Source: Triparma columacea (lineage: Eukaryota; Sar; Bolidophyceae; Parmales; Triparmaceae). Taken from it: DNA of 64,000 bases. Where the stretch lies: assembly GCA_030267965.1 (NCBI GenBank), contig BRYA01000122.1:16750-80749 (forward strand), given 5' to 3'. The position numbers and the translations under genes were made by a program. Within the stretch, counting starts at the first letter, position 1. Every line of letters starts with the position of its first letter. The notes under the pieces were generated by a model, which was not told where the DNA came from, did not search any database, and saw nothing but the letters and a program-made list of their open reading frames with translations. Positions 34,156 through 46,627 of the stretch are shown here, in pieces.

Positions 34156-34949
34156 CTAGATATAAAGCTTCTTTAAATTGAACGTGTACGGTGTGCCAAT
34201 CCTGCCTTCGCCAGTATCAGGGACGAAAAGGAGAGCAGAGAGAGCGCCTGCGTCTTCCACGCAGTCAAACCTCTGCCCACTGTTACCCCCCACGCAATTA
34301 AGCTGGTATATCCTGCATTTACCCCCCTCATCGCTCTCCTCGTGCAGAAGCTTCGCCTCGCTAACCCCCACCCCCAGCCTGCAGTTGATAGCCACAAAAT
34401 TAAAATTTGAAGTCTTGGACTTCAAACACTCGTACAACCTCAAAACGTCCTCGAAGCCAGAGGTTCTGGTGCACCAGCCATCGTACCCGACGGTGAGGAA
34501 GAGCTTGCGATCTCTGGTGCTTAGGATCCTTCTGAATCTTTCAATTGCTCGACGTAAATGCCTGATCCCCTGGTCAGTGAGAGGATCATGATGCACAAAC
34601 ATCGCTCCATCCTCATTGCATCGAAATATTTCGTCGGCGTAACCGTTGTGCCTGATTCGAGGGTGCATCCCGTTGCGTCGCTTTGTGGGGGAAATGTATT
34701 CGTAGTTTCCTTGATCGAGGAGGTGTGCGAAATCGGAAAGGATGATGTCGCGGATTAAAGAGAGAGTCATATATGTCCAGTCAAACGGGAGAGCATGGAT
34801 GCGTAGAGATACGCTGGGGGGGGGGGGGGAGTTTAGGGCAGGATTGAAAAAAAACTTTGCTCTCCGTTTCAACGTTTTTACCTCTTAAGACGATCAACGA
34901 GCGAGCATCGTAAGCCCAGTGGAATGATCCATTCTACGGGAGGCTCCAT
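34156..34949 (-). CDS. DUF1796-like putative papain-like cysteine peptidase, 241 aa
   Basis: Exons 34949-34882 and 34813-34156; the short first exon encodes 22 residues and the split Ser codon keeps frame. The start LGLRCSLVDRLKRSVSLRIHALPFDW, split by the intron, matches the 'LGxxCsVAxxLRRxxLRxxsxPFDW' opening of the DUF1796 family. HHDPLTDQ near 110 and a later region with IERFRRIL and RKLFLTVG also fit. The family has been predicted to be cysteine peptidase-like, with no proven activity that I know of; similar domains occur in bacteria and some eukaryotic algae and viruses. An N-terminal Cys is present. Function is not assigned. Confidence 0.65.
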
Positions 34950-35120
34950 TTCACTTAATTTTTGTTGCCTGATGCAAGATTATTCCTTCTTTGCTCTGCC
35001 AGGATTGCAAATTACCATTTTAACCAAGCTCATTTGGTAAGATATTGGACGTCGTCTTGCTAAGAGTTGGTCCAGTATAGGCATTACCCAGATTCGCTAC
35101 CTTGGACTGTCCTCAAGTCA

Positions 35121-37636
35121 ATGGATGCCAATTTTCTGCTGTTCCATCTCGAGCATGACTACCTTGTGATTCTCCTTGCTGCAGGTTTGGCGTTCTTGGT
35201 CGGGGCAATGTTTTTGTATCTCGGGGTGGACGGTGATAGCGTGAAGGAGAAGAGGGAGTTCCTCCGTCAAAACCCCGACTATGGTTATAGAAATTGCAAC
35301 TCTACGAAGGGGTTCATCGATACGTGGAGGACCAGGGAGTTCCCGAACCTGCTAGGAGGAGGAGGCAACAGGGGGGGGAAAGGAAGAGGTGAAACGACCA
35401 TCGTCTACGCCGATCATGCCGGTGCAGCTTTGCCTATGCGTTCTCAGCTGGCCAAGAGTCTGGAAGAGAGCATGGAGACTGTCTTGTGCAACCCACACAG
35501 CAACGGGCCGGGCTCGGGGAGGACGAAGGAACTAATTGACGAGTCAAGACATATGGTTTTGAACCACTTCTTTTCCAAGCCCCAGTCGTTCAACCTGGTT
35601 TTCACATCAAACTGCAGCGACTCCCTCAACATTCTGTCCTCTTCGTTTGCATTTGAAACGGGGAGCCTGCTGGTATTCGCGAAGAACAGCCACACTAGCG
35701 TCGTGGGGTGCAGGGAGAACGCTCGCCGCAGGGGAGGGACCTTCAAATGCTTGACTCTGGAGGAGATGGGTAGGGCGGAGAACTGGCCGGTTCCGGATAA
35801 ACCTAGCTTGGTTATTATCCCAGCGGAATGCAACTTCGGAGGGAGGTTGACGGACGTCAGGGAGGTAGTCGACGTCATTAGGGGTGTCAGCGATAATTAC
35901 TACGTCGCGTTGGATGTTGCCAAGTACGCAGCGTTTCACAAGGTCGACTTGGGACAGTTGAGAGTGGACTTTGCGGTGGGAAGCTTCTATAAAATGTTCG
36001 GCTCGCCCACCGGGCTGGGGTTCCTGTTCATGAGGAGGGCCGTGGTGGAGCGGGTGCTGAAGGTGGAGTACTTTGGGGGCGGGGGGGTCAACGCAGTCCT
36101 GCCGGGGGAGGACTTTGTGGTGAAGAGGAGGAATGTTGAGGAGGTGTTGGAGCCCGGGACTGTGAACTTCAGGGGGATCGTGGAGTTAAGGTGGGGATTC
36201 AAGAGCTTGCAGGAGTTGGGGGGGGTGGAGGAGATGAGGAAGCATGTGAATTGCTTGAGCAGGGAGTTCAGGAGGAGATTGGGTCAGGTTGGGGGCGACA
36301 ATGTTGTATTTCATTCGGATGTGGACAGCTGCTCAATCGTGTCCTTCAGCTTGAGAAATATGGGCGGTGGATGGGTTGGATACAACGAGGTGATCAATTT
36401 GGCGGAGCTGAACGATCCCCCGATACAAATGAGGGGGGGGTGCTTTTGCAACCAGGGCGCTTGCTTGGAGGCCCTTGGAGAGAGTGGAGGAGGGGTGAAG
36501 AGGTGGTTGGAGGCCGGGCACGTTTGTGGGGACAGTTTGGACTTGGTAAAAGGGGAGAGGACGGGAGTGGTCAGGGTGAGCTTCGGGAGGGAGAGCACAT
36601 GGGAAGACATGGAGGTGATTGTGGGCTTCTTTCGAGTGCACTTTTTCGAAGGAGCCGCGTTGGGATTAGTTGAAGAGGGAGAAGTAGAAGTGGCCATACC
36701 AAGGGATAGGGTCAAACTCACTGGTGTTTACTTGTACCCCATCAAAAGCTGCGCTGCCACAAAGGTGGTGGGAGAGTGGCCTCTAGACACAACCTGCGGG
36801 AAACTGATGTACGACAGGGAGTTCTGCCTGGTGGACGCGTCGGGGGTCGCCATGAGACTGAACAGATACCCGGCCATGGCGAAAGTGAAGTGCGTCATTG
36901 ACCTGGAAAGTGAGACGATGACAGTACGCGCGGACGGAGAGGACGAGGAACTGATTGTGGAGCTCAAGGGGGGGGGAGGGGGGGGGGAGGGAGAACTAAT
37001 CAGCGTATGCAGCAACACCTGCAGGGCCCACTACGTCCAAAGTAGTGAGTGCACGCTCTGGTTCGAAAGGGTACTAAAAGTCAAGTGCTTTTTGGCGAGG
37101 GAGGCTAAGCTCGGAGAAGGTGAGGTTTGTAGGAACGTAGGGATGGGATAGGGCGAGAAATGGGTAAGGAGAGGAGGAGGAGGCAAGTTAACTTACCTAC
37201 ATTCACTCGTCTCGCCACAGGATTTGCAAACGAAGCACCGCTGCTCCTTATAAGCGGAGGCAGTGTTAGGCGGCTCAACAAAATGGGCAGGGCAATGGGA
37301 AGAGAGCTCGTCGATGAATTGAGTTTCAGGCCTAACTTTGTCGTGGACGACGGAGAAAACGGTGGGAATATAGAAGACGAGTGGGAGAGCATAGAGGTTG
37401 GAGGGGTGGGGTTCAAGATACGGGGACCATGCTCAAGGTGCAACATGGTGGAGGTTGACCCAAACAGGGCAAGGCTAGGTAAGGGAGGGGTGTTGAGAAC
37501 CCTAGGAAACTACAGGAGGAGCGGGGGGAGGATCATCTTCGGCGTATTTGTTCAGAGGATGGGGGCGGGGGCGGGGGCAGGAGGGGGCAGCATCAAGGTG
37601 GGAGACAATGTTCGTATCACCAAATGTAAGCAATGA
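35121..37636 (+). CDS. MOCOS: Molybdenum cofactor sulfurase with N-terminal membrane anchor, 804 aa
   Basis: Exons 35121-37119 and 37221-37636. The enzyme takes sulfur from cysteine and adds the terminal sulfido ligand to the molybdenum cofactor of xanthine dehydrogenase and aldehyde oxidase. Residues about 95-520 are a NifS-like aminotransferase domain: YADHAGAALP, NPHSNGPGSGRT, VFTSNCSDSLNI, the PLP lysine in GSFYKMFGSPTGLG and the persulfide cysteine region MRGGCFCNQGAC. The C-terminal part is a MOSC module: YPIKSCAATKV near 540, REFCLVDASG, MRLNRYPAMAKVKC, the PLLLISGGSVRRLN segment and CSRCNMVEVDPNRA. Before the NifS domain, residues 10-36 form one strong hydrophobic helix (LVILLAAGLAFLVGAMFLYLG), absent from typical cytosolic MOCOS. 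The first in-frame ATG is 35121. It plausibly serves the xanthine dehydrogenase encoded 3.5 kb downstream. Confidence 0.95.
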
Positions 37637-38262
37637 GGAAATGTTGTGCGTTAGCAAAAATTGAGCGAGAGGACGACCAAATCCGCCGCTGAAGTTTTTC
37701 TGTCCGACATCAATGTTGTCCAAATTTTTTTTCGCCAATTTAAAATCTTTCAAAACGATGTAAAAAGTGTTATTCAGAATACATATACATCCATATATAT
37801 CAATTTGTTTTTTGAACACAAAAATTGTATATCCATCGATATTGCAATTCTTCGATATATTCATTAAAATATTTTTCAACTAATAATTATTCAAAAATTA
37901 TTTTGATCAATTTAATAAATAATAAATAATATTTAAAATAAACGAATCTCTTTTGAAAAATGATTTTCGCAATGTCTCACAAATCAGAATTTTGACATTA
38001 TTTGTGTTCAATATATTCTATGTAGTTCAATAGTTTTGTTTTTATTTGGTAAAAATGAGCGATTGAAAAAACTAAATTCCCAAAAGTTGATTTTGTACAG
38101 ATTTTTCGTAGACTAGACGTCACCCAGAGTGACTTATTGCAGCTGTCTGGCTGATTTATTCACTAACTGACACCTTAACTTCATATATAATCACATAACA
38201 TCCCTCCTTGGGTCATTTTTCATCTCCCCCCATCGTCTCTGCCGCCGCCCTCCCACTCTTCA
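37637..38262. other. AT-rich intergenic region
   Basis: 626 bp between two same-direction genes, clearly more AT-rich than its surroundings (about 37680-38150), with many short inverted AT runs. It should hold the MOCOS terminator and the ORC2 promoter. No ORF, tRNA or long repeat is visible. Confidence 0.5.
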
Positions 38263-41102
38263 ATGTCCATCCCTCAGCCCCCCCCTCGATCCTCCAAGCC
38301 ACCCGTAGAACGTTCCCCCCCTGCTCCTCTTACTGAAACCTCTCCATATTTGTTGTCGCCTAAACAGGTTATCCCGACACTGGTCAAGTGTGGATGGAAG
38401 GAAAAATCTGACCGCATCTACCCCCCTGCTTCTGCAGGGACGGTGTTGGCAAGGGATGGGGTGACTGTCGATGATGTGATCCCCCTATTGATTTATCTGA
38501 ACTCCGACCTGTACATTGATTTGTTGGAGTCGACTCTCGTGTCTTTGGATGGTTATGCAATGGCAATTGAGGATTTTTGGGATACGGTAGAGGAGGCCGG
38601 TTGGGATTGCGCAAGGGACAAACTCGGGGATGGTCATCATTACTACTATTCCCCCTCCTCCTACCCGAATCCTGCCTCTGTGGACTTTTCTCAGAAGCAT
38701 AAGAATATGGTGCGGCATTTTGAGTTGGCCAGTGAGGTGAGAAGGGGGGGGAAGCAAGCGCAATGGCGCGGTGGCATCAAAGTGTACAAACGTTTTTCTT
38801 TCTACGCAGCAAGGTCTCGCAATTCTAAACAACGCAACCCTTACCTTCCTTCGTTTCCCTCCTCACGCTTTTATTCACCAGTTGCGTCGACGGGACTACC
38901 CCCTGTACATGAAATGTTTGAAGGAGGCCAAAAAGCGGAACGATGCTCCAGCGCCCCAGCCCGTCTCAAAGCCCACAAAGAAGAAGAAGAAGTCTTCTTC
39001 CTCCTCAACTTCCTCCTCCTCAGCGACGGCTGCCACAACCTCAAATGCCCCCTCAAAGAAAAGTAAATCGTCCTCAGGCAAGAAGTCTTCTTCTTCCTCA
39101 TCCTCTAGCAAGGCGGCCGTGGCCCTTCCCTCTCCTGAATCATCTTCTTCTTCCGACGAGTCTTACTGGGAGGAGGAGGTAAGAGTATGGGCACCTTTGA
39201 GCGTCATTTCTTTCGATATATATCTTACCCCCCCTCCCCCCCCTCCCTTTAACTCAACAGATAATGGACTCCGACGATGAACTGGACTCTTTCACCTTGA
39301 CTTCTTCCGTTCGGACTTTCACCTTTAATGTTGTCTGGCACTTCCTTCAGTGTCGAGGTTGGAAGTGGGTATCGGTGGCCTCGATTAAGGACAAGGCCTC
39401 CCTGCCGTCCTCTGTGATTAAAGGGGCGAACGTTTATATAGCTCCCCCCTCAGACGGCGGCGGTATCTTCGCCGATGGCAATGACGTCGTGAATTATCTT
39501 GACGGAGAAGGCCAGGGTGTGGAGTTGAGGCGGGAATTCCTGAAGTCAGTATTTGAGAAGAAGAGGAAGGCGAATACCCTCACGAGGAGGAAGGTAAGTT
39601 TGTTGCGTTGTGTTGCGTTGTGTTGTGCTGTGTTGCGTGGTGTTGTGCTGTGTTGCGTGGTGTTGCGCTTTGTTCGGCAAGGGTTAATCTATGTCACCCG
39701 CCCCAATCATCTATGTGCTCACCTCCCCTATCACCAACTTCCCCAGGTTCGCCGGAAGAAGAACAAACAAGGTCTTTCCTCTTCCGCCACCTCATCGGCG
39801 ACTGCGCCTCAGCTCACAGTGAACTCGGACACCGACTCAGATTCCTGCAACGAAGACGGCTTTGTACAGCTTGACAAAGGTGCAGAGGTGTTCTTCACGG
39901 GCAAGGTCAACGGCGGGAAAGCGAGGGGACTCGGTCGGCGGGGAGGCCGAAGGAAGACGAGGAAAAATACCAATGAGGCGATATCATCATCATCATCATC
40001 AATGTCGAAAAAACCCTCCTCCTCCTCCTCCTCCACCCCCACCCTAACCTCCACCCTCCCGTCCGCGGACACGAAAATCCTCAACAAGAAGATCAACAGC
40101 CTCATTAAGAAAACAGCGTCGTTGCACACATCTTGGCTCTTCTCCCTCATGGCGTCATCTTCTCTGCTCATGTACGGCTACGGAAGCAAGAGGGCGGTCA
40201 TAAACTTGTTCATGAAAAAACTTGAGGGTGAAAGTATCGTCGTTGAGGGAGGGAATGAGAATGTTGACGCGGAGGCCATCGTCGTGATGGTCGAGCGCGT
40301 CGTCACAAATACGACGTCCAACCCTAAGGACAACAATTCGATCGCACCCCTCAACTCCACGATACGGGGTCCGAACGGAGGCACGATTATTGCGCTCACC
40401 AAGCTGACCAGGTACGCGAAAGCTGTCTCCTCCCTCGTCTCCCTCTACCCCAAAACAATAAATTTGATCATCCATTCTTTCGACGGTCCCCAGATGAAAG
40501 AACGCAAGATGCTCGAGGTCATTTGCGCCCTGAAGGCCGGAGGGGTCAACCTCATTGCCAGCGTTGACAACGTAAATGCCCTCGACGTACTTGATTGGGA
40601 CGTTAACACCGTCTTGAACTTTCGACACGTTGAAATGCACACGTTTGCGAGGTGAGAATGGAAAAAGAAACAAGGCATCGGGGCACGTTATCTTATACAA
40701 TGACTAACGCCGCCCCCCACTGCGCGCGATTGTCGCAGCTACGACAACGAGACGACTCTACTGACCAAGACTTGGGAGAATAACTCGAACAGCGCAACGA
40801 GCACGCTTGGTCATGTGGGAGGAGTCGGCCAGATTCTCAAATCTCTCGCCCCTCGTCACGCCGAGTTAATGAAGCTCCTCGCGACGTCGCAACTATCGAA
40901 TGATAGCGCAAATGGAGTCGAGTACAGGGTATTCCGCAATGTCCTCAAGACCAAGATGGTCATCAACTCGGAGCCGGCTCTCAAGGGACTGCTCGTGGAG
41001 CTCGTGGAGCACGGTCTCGTAACGAAGAAAAAAGTCGACGGCAAGGAGTATCTGTTGATTCCACACTCGAACGACACGTTAAACCTAATTTTGAGTTTCT
41101 AA
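38263..41102 (+). CDS. ORC2: Origin recognition complex subunit 2, 814 aa
   Basis: Five exons: 38263-38736, 38810-39178, 39261-39593, 39747-40651 and 40739-41102. ORC2 belongs to the six-subunit complex that marks replication origins. The diagnostic C-terminal half starts near residue 470 with HTSWLFSLMASSSLLMYGYGSKRAVI, the ORC2 version of the AAA+ P-loop region, followed by INLIIHSFDGPQMKERKMLE, NLIASVDNVNALDVLDWD and an extended winged-helix tail (GGVGQILKSLAPRHAELMK; LKGLLVELVEHGLVTKK). The N-terminal half carries two globular segments (VIPTLVKCGWKEKSDRIYPP and NVVWHFLQCRGWKWV) that look like a repeated DNA-binding-type module, separated by Ser/Lys-rich linkers. The family usually lacks this long N-terminal part, so the first three exons are somewhat less certain, though phases agree throughout. 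Confidence 0.88.
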
Positions 41103-41159
41103 ATGAATTTCATTTCAGTTTTCATCGATCCCCGCAAACCCAACCACCCATCTCACCCC

Positions 41160-44100
41160 TCAATAGCTGCCCTTCGCCTGGAACCCTCCCCCCCCTCCCC
41201 CCACCACGCTGATCTCATCTCCGACTCCCATTCTGATGCGCTCGCTCGTTGCAGGATGCATTAGGATGAGCTCTTCGCTTTTGACTCCCATATCCTTCCT
41301 AGCCTCATCCAACGCGTTTTTGATCGCAAAGAAGACACTGATTCCCATTGCGAAAGGAGGTTCGCCGATAGCCTTGCTTGACATGACAGCAAACTTGTTC
41401 GCCACTCCGTCCATCAGCGTCACGTTAAACTGCGCAGGCATATCATTGAACGCGGGTGGCTTGTAAAAACCGGGGCCCTGGGTGAACAAGCGCCCACGCG
41501 GCTTAACCCACTCGTGTTCTTCGTCTCCCCAGATCAACTCCTCCGTCGTGGACCATCCCACTCCCTGAACGAAGGCGCCTTCGATCTGCCCAATGTCTAT
41601 TGCCGGGTTGATACTGCTCCCAACGTCCATGATAATGTCACTTCTCAAAATGCTATGGTCGCCCGTTAACAAGTCAACCTCAACCATGCTCAAAGAACTG
41701 CCTTGAGTGAAGTAGTTGAAAGGGTGTCCCCTGAAGCTGTTATCGGGACCGGTCTCCGTTCCATCGGGAACGGCACCCCAATCGTAGCCGCACCTGTCGT
41801 CGCTCAGCGCGTAGAAACCGTGCGCGCTAAGATCTACACGCTCGAAAAAGGCTGCTGTAGCCACCGCAGACAAACTCGCATCCTCACCGAGCTTGTCGCG
41901 GAAGGGTTTAAGTCGCTTGATAATCTGCCTACATGCATCAAGTGTGGCCATGCCGTACATGTCGGTGCTCATGCTAGCTGCTGTGGGCTGAGTATTTGCC
42001 ACCTTGCTCGTGTCGCTGTCATCCACGAAAACCTTGTCATAGTCGATTCCGAACGCGTGGGCTGCAACCTGACATACCTTCGTGTGAAGGCCCTGACCCA
42101 TCTCCGTCCCGCCATGTGAAACGAGGACAGTGCCATCTTGGTACACGTGAACAAGGGCTCCCCCCTGATTCATGAACTTGGCAGTGAAGGCAATGCCGAA
42201 CTACGATATATTGCAAAAAACGAGAAAAGGATTAGGATTCGGTGTGAACTGCCTTGCCTCACTTCGTTCGCCACTTACCTTCGTCGGGATGATCGCGAGT
42301 CCCCTCTTCTTCCACTTGTTCTTCGCGTTAAACTCCTTAATTTCCGCTTTTCTCTCATCAAAGCCGCTCTGGGCCTTGGCATCTCTGAAGCTCCTTGGAA
42401 CGTTCCAAGTTCCTTCCTCAATCGTCTGCCCAAAGTGCGTGGACTGCCCCTCCTTGTAAAAGTTGCTCTCCCTAAACTCCGTGGCATCGATCCCCATCTT
42501 CGTCGCGAGCCTGTCAACAACATGCTCGACAGTGATGATCCCCTGCGGGCCACCGAAGCCCCTGTAGGCGGTATGCGGGGACTGATGGGTTTTGCAAACA
42601 AGGCCGTGGCACCTGAAGGCATCGAACTTGTAAACTCCGTCAACGTGGAACAGGGCCCTGTCCATGACGGGGCCACTAAGGTCCAAGCTGCAGCCGCCGT
42701 TACTGTACAAGTTCACGTCCATAGCAAGTAACTTTGGCTTCCCACCCTCCATCACAGCGGCTGCCTTGTAGTGGGCAACGAACGCGTGCCTCTGACCGGT
42801 AGTTTGCATGTCCACGTTCCGATCCAAGGTCACCCTGACGGGCCTCCTAACAATCTTGGCGGCAACAGAGCACGCAGCAGCGACAAATACGCTCCTTGTC
42901 TCCTTTCCACCGAACCCACCTCCCATCCTCTTCATCTTGCAAACGACCTTATTGGCGGGCAAGCCCGAAGCGGATGCGCAGTACATCTGGGTCTTCGTCG
43001 GGGCCTGACTGCTGGTGTAGACCGTCATGCCGGTCTCAGTTGGGACGCACATCGTCGTGTTGCACTCAAGATAGAAGTGTTCCTGTCCTCCGAGCCTGAA
43101 CTTCCCCTCGACAACGACTGCCCCCGGGGTGTCGAACGCAGCAGCAACATCACCGCTCTCGATAGTATGGTCGGTCATGTGGTAGAAAGAGTTGGCCTTG
43201 ATAGCTTCCTCGATGCTGACGATCACGTTGTCGTCAAAGTTCTCGTACTCAACCTTCACAAGCCTTGCCGCTTCCTGTGCAATTTCCAGCGTCTCCGCCA
43301 CAACGATTCCTAGGACCTGTCCCACGTGCCTTACCCTCTTCGTTCCGAACACCTCCTCGTCCTTGATGACAGGCCCGAGTTTGTTATTTCCACCGGTCTT
43401 GACCAAATCCTCGTACAAAACGACCTTCACAACACCCTCCAGTGAGCTGGCCTCACTAATATCGATCGATTTGACGTCGCAGCCAGCAGTCGTGGAATGG
43501 ATCAGACAGCCCTCGAGGCCATCGGTTGGCAAACCAATGTCGTCTGTGTACTTCGCTTCGCCCGTGCAATGCAAAGCACCGCTCTGGTGTGTGCTATCTT
43601 TTCCCACTGCCCTCTTTTCAGAAGGCCTGTAGATTGTGGAAATGGAGGAGCGAAGCGACGACGTGAGTTGGTGAATTCACAGGGTCGAGATTTATTTATG
43701 TGCACGGGTACAGGGTAGGTGATTAGAGAGGTTGTGCATTCTACACGCCGACTAACTAACGCAAACCTTTCGCTCCTAGCTTCGCTCCTAGTTCCGACCC
43801 TTCTCACCTACTGACAGGCTCGGGCACGCCCTTCTTCTCTGTACCGTCCTCGAGCCCTGGGGTGTACTTGGGCTTGGGGAAGCGCTGTGTTCCTGTCATG
43901 GAAGGCTTCCTCATGGTCACAAAGGACTCAGAGGCAGATTTGACGTCGTCCTTGATGGGCTCGACTGCACCTGGGGGCGCATCCTTCTCTATCTGAAGGG
44001 AAACGGCGACAAAGAACTTGAAGAGGAAGGAGGCGGCTAATGTCCTTCTGTACTCAGGCTGGCCCCCTGGGACATTGTCTGGCAAAGGCAAATCGAGGGC

Positions 44101-45808
44101 GAGGAACTTCCTAGCTTCATCGAAAGTCTCGAAATTCCAGGGCTTGTTGAGGAGGAACGCAGAGGTCTGGGGGGCCATAACAGTCTTGAACGACATCCCG
44201 CCAAAGGCGAAGGAACTTTCCGCGACAACAAACTGGGAGCCATCAGGGCTCGGGGCAAGCCTAACCCTCATACCCGACGTCACGATGCTGATGTCATCCT
44301 CCCTCCTCTTGGCCTGCTTGTAAGGGTAGACATACTCAAACTTGGAGGTCTTCGGGACTTTAATGTCGACAATGACCTCATCCGGCTGCATAGCGGTCTT
44401 TCTGTAAGACAGGAAGAACTCGGACACGTTGATGCTTCTTGACCCCCTCTCTTTCGACTTGACGGTCATTGCGGCGTTGGAAGCCGCGAGCATCGGGTTC
44501 ATGTCACTGATGGGGGAGGCGGTGGCTAAGTTCCCAGCCAAACTGGCAGTGTTCCTGATCTGCGTCGAGGCAAACCAGCGCAGCATATTCGACATCGCCC
44601 AGGTCACCGAGCCCTCGGAGCCGCTCTCGCAGAAGTGAGCAATATCGCTCAAGGGCGTGTTGGCTCCGAAGGTGAAGTTCTCGTTATCCTCCGAGATGCC
44701 CTTAAGCTCATGAATGTTGGAACCTCCGATTAGCACGGGGTACTTGGTGTTCTTGAACTTCTGCTCGATACCAACCTCACTATTTCCAACAACGATCCTC
44801 CCATTGGGGAATTCCTTCTTGAGGTCGAGCAGGACGTCCAAAGTGTTAGGGTCGTACCAGGTTGTGCTTCCATTGGTAATGACGAAGGGGGTGCTTGCAA
44901 CCCCTTTGAGCTCTTCGGGAAAGGGCAGGGAGGGGTGATTCAGTTCCTCAAATGTCTTGTTGAAGACGGGGTCGGACTTGAACTTTTCGTGCGACGAGGA
45001 GCACACATTGTTTGCGGGGGCCGGAGCAGCCCCGACGTTGTTGGGAGTACAGCCTGGGTCAGGGATGAGATGTTCGATGTCACAATCGTCCCTCTCAGGG
45101 CAAGAGTTGCAACTAGAGCCACAAGGTCCCTTCTTGGCGTCGCTGCACAAGCTCTGCGGTGGGTTGGAGGGGGGCGGAGGGAGTTAAGAAAACCCTACAA
45201 TTAGACCCACGAACTGTATTCTCTTCAAAGGGCCACTTCGATCTCACCTTGGCACTGTCCCAGATTGGTCTGTACCCTGTGCACCGGCAAAGGTTTCCGT
45301 CCATGTGCTCCTCGATCTCGTCAATGGTGGCGTCAGGCTTGTTCGCGAATATAGCAGATATTGCCACGACTATCCCAGGGGTACAGAATCCGCACTGGGA
45401 CCCGTGAGACTTGGTCATTCGCTCTTGGACAGGGTGCAGGCCGTCCCTTGTTGAACCGAGCCCCTCAACTGTGGTCACGTGGGCACAGTCGGCTGCGACA
45501 GCGGGGAAAAGGCACGCATTGACACTCTTATGGTGAACGTTCCCGTCCGAAGTCTCTTTCGAAACAATAACTGTGCAAGCGCCACATCCTCCCTCAGCAC
45601 ATCCAAGCTTGGTTCCAGTTATCCCATTACTACGCAAGAAGCTGAGAAGTGTTGTGGTAGGCGACATATGAACGAGCTCCTTTGGACCCATTTTTCTCCC
45701 GTTCACCCAAATATTGAGAGCTGTACGCCATCCTTTGGCAAGATGATTTCTCTCTTCATCAGCGAATTCTAAAATTATATTATCGGAACTCTTGCCATTC
45801 GGGGACAT
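41160..45808 (-). CDS. XDH: Xanthine dehydrogenase, 1431 aa
   Basis: Four exons: 45808-45248, 45153-43808, 43626-42279 and 42200-41160. It oxidises hypoxanthine and xanthine to urate. Exon 1 carries the two 2Fe-2S domains (CAEGGCGACTVIV; CGFCTPGIVVAI; GNLCRCTGYRPI). Exon 2 holds a Cys-rich linker and the FAD domain (GNLATASPISDMNPML; PDEVIVDIKVP). Exons 3 and 4 hold the molybdenum-binding part: GEAKYTDDI, GGQEHFYLECNTT, RMGGGFGGKE, AYRGFGGPQG, the LVSHGGTEMGQGLHTK segment and GEPPFAMGISVFFAIK, which includes the catalytic Glu. The ATG at 45808 is preferred; no ATG lies further upstream in frame. Length is about 90 residues above animal enzymes. No peroxisomal signal is seen. It activates only with a sulfurated cofactor, hence the link to the nearby MOCOS gene. 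Confidence 0.96.
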
Positions 45809-46028
45809 TTTCACGCCTCTGAGTCGGAAACTACGGTTCAATACTTAAAATATAACACGATGCAAGCAAGAGAGTGGTTTCAAGTCAGCAAAGAGATGAT
45901 TTTGTTGGCATCCGAATTCATTCGTACCTGGCATTACCTGGCGGGAATAATACAGATTAAGCCTAAATCTGGCTCACCCGAGACAAAAAAAGCCATAAGT
46001 TTGTGCCCCAAACTTGTGTGACATATGA

Positions 46029-46055
46029 GGGCTTCCGCCGTCACGGCAGAAGCCC
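46029..46055. repeat. 27-nt near-perfect palindrome inside the mobile element
   Basis: GGGCTTC and GCCGT pair with ACGGC and GAAGCCC around a central C, with one mismatch. It would form a strong hairpin in DNA or RNA. It sits 26 bp inside the left terminal repeat. Confidence 0.85.
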
Positions 46056-46321
46056 GCAAATTGTTTGACGCATTCTTAGAGCAGTACACCGGATCTTCAA
46101 TTCTCCCAGGAGTCCCAACAGGCACTCAAATGAACCCTCCTCTGGCCAGCCGAAGCGGCAACTTTTATGCCTGATTTGTCTTATTCCCTTCGTTTGATTG
46201 AGGCTGGTGGTAGTGGTGGGGTGGGGGTGGGGGGTTGTGACGCGGGGGGAAGGGTAAAGCACAAAAAATTTGACAAAAACACCTTTAATATTCATATTGA
46301 GTCCCTCTATGCTTCTTTGTT

Positions 46322-46627
46322 CCCGGTGACCTTTTCTCTGGCCCTAATTATCCTTGTCCCTATTTTCACGCCGGCAAACTTAACACACGCCACGCATCTT
46401 CCCCTTTTTACATCCCTGTGCTCGGCCAAATACCTCCACATAGTTCTACATCTTTTCAGATAGCACTTTGTTCCTCTCCCCGGTGACCTTTTCTCTACCC
46501 CTATTTCTACTTGTCCCTACTTTCACGCAGGCCAATTTACCCACACCGCGCATCTCTGTCCTGCTTAGATCCCTCTGCTCGGCCAAATACCTCCACATAG
46601 TTCTACATCTTTTCATATAGCACTTTT
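46322..46627. repeat. Tandem duplication (about 150-156 bp, two diverged copies)
   Basis: Copies start at about 46322 and 46478, each with CCCGGTGACCTTTTCTCT, and end with the shared CTCGGCCAAATACCTCCACA and TAGTTCTACATCTTTTCA. The middle parts have diverged more than the ends. It fills the right half of the mobile element. Confidence 0.85.

Noticed and set aside
37661..37867. Plus-strand 68-codon frame in the AT-rich gap
   Set aside because: Composition follows the AT-rich background and there is no recognisable motif or codon bias.
45060..45153. Cys-rich segment after the iron-sulfur domain of xanthine dehydrogenase as an extra metal site
   Set aside because: Animal and fungal xanthine dehydrogenases also have a Cys-rich linker at this place, so it is not clearly novel.
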